A stretch of 15,202 nt of DNA from an uncultured bacterium (GTDB lineage: Bacteria > Cyanobacteriota > Vampirovibrionia > Gastranaerophilales > Gastranaerophilaceae), in contig CAJMPQ010000021.1 of assembly GCA_905215335.1 (NCBI GenBank), forward strand, positions 1 to 15,202, read 5' to 3'. Of the stretch, positions 15,097 to 15,202 are shown piece by piece. Within the stretch, counting starts at the first letter, position 1, and every line of letters starts with the position of its first letter. The position numbers and the translations under genes are program-made. The notes under the pieces were generated by a model. It was not told where the DNA came from. It ran no database searches and saw nothing but the letters and a program-made list of their open reading frames with translations.

Positions 15097-15202
15097 TGCT
15101 CGGCCGCACGGGGCATTATGCCACCAATTATCTTACTTATAAGTAAAATTATTGAGCTCCGCAAGGATTGTATACTACGAACACTCAATTACACCACCAA
15201 TT
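15097..15202. other. Compositionally distinct right edge with a possible partial ORF
   Basis: Directly after the stop codon comes a short GC-rich stretch (15098-15125; 20 of 28 bases are G or C), unlike the AT-rich spacers elsewhere. It holds GGCAT-T-ATGCC (15113-15123). A perfect 14-base palindrome TTACTTATAAGTAA (15133-15146) follows, and CCACCAATT occurs at 15121-15129 and again at 15194-15202. An ATG at 15118 opens 28 codons to the window end, but it lacks a clear ribosome site and uses codons (ctc, cgc, cga, acc) rare in its neighbours. No T-tract terminator for the preceding gene is visible. Confidence 0.35.

Noticed and set aside
15118..15202. Partial protein-coding gene running off the right edge
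   Set aside because: 28 open codons without a clear ribosome site and with unusual codon use are too little evidence; it is noted only within the edge segment.
1..15202. tRNA, rRNA, CRISPR array or insertion sequence
   Set aside because: No cloverleaf, repeat-spacer pattern, transposase motif or terminal inverted repeats were seen on either strand.

Overview
The window is low-GC DNA (most intergenic stretches are strikingly AT-rich) from a diderm bacterium: it encodes an Omp85/BamA outer-membrane assembly protein and an OmpH/Skp-type periplasmic chaperone. Three traits point, as an inference only, to the non-photosynthetic sister lineage of Cyanobacteria (Vampirovibrionia/Melainabacteria, for example gut Gastranaerophilales): a BamA with three visible POTRA domains, an AMIN-domain membrane protein, and several genes without a Shine-Dalgarno sequence. 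No rRNA, tRNA, CRISPR array, transposase or phage gene was found.

Layout from left to right. At the left edge a plus-strand terminator ends a transcript from outside the window. Two minus-strand genes follow: a signal-peptide/AMIN/transmembrane protein with a long disordered tail (1264-3603) and, 21 bases downstream, an orphan ABC-type solute-binding protein (67-1242). The GTPase gene era (3708-4601) is divergent from them and ends in a hairpin that contains its own stop codon. A minus-strand gene of unknown function (4649-5155) is separated by a 301-base control region from a plus-strand TPR scaffold protein (5457-7004). A perfect bidirectional terminator then separates the TPR gene from a minus-strand pair: a family 4 uracil-DNA glycosylase (7100-7747) and, upstream of it, an AGCS sodium/amino-acid symporter (7804-9270). 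rsmI (9360-10175) is divergent from the symporter. bamA and ompH form a compact envelope operon (10266-12753) closed by a strong terminator. The last unit is a uridine phosphorylase (12849-13607) followed 7 bases later by an unusual protein that joins a DUF4177-like N-terminus and a coiled coil to a complete cytoplasmic domain of the type III export gate FlhA, without its membrane half (13615-15096). The final ~106 bases change composition abruptly.

Most of the window is housekeeping: ribosome maturation (Era, RsmI), DNA repair, nucleoside salvage, amino-acid uptake and outer-membrane biogenesis. The parts worth attention are the soluble FlhA_C fusion, the AMIN/TM/tail protein with its orphan binding protein, the TPR and unknown-protein pair, and a recurrent promoter layout in which the -10 box ends exactly 6 bases before the start codon in three genes, suggesting leaderless mRNAs.
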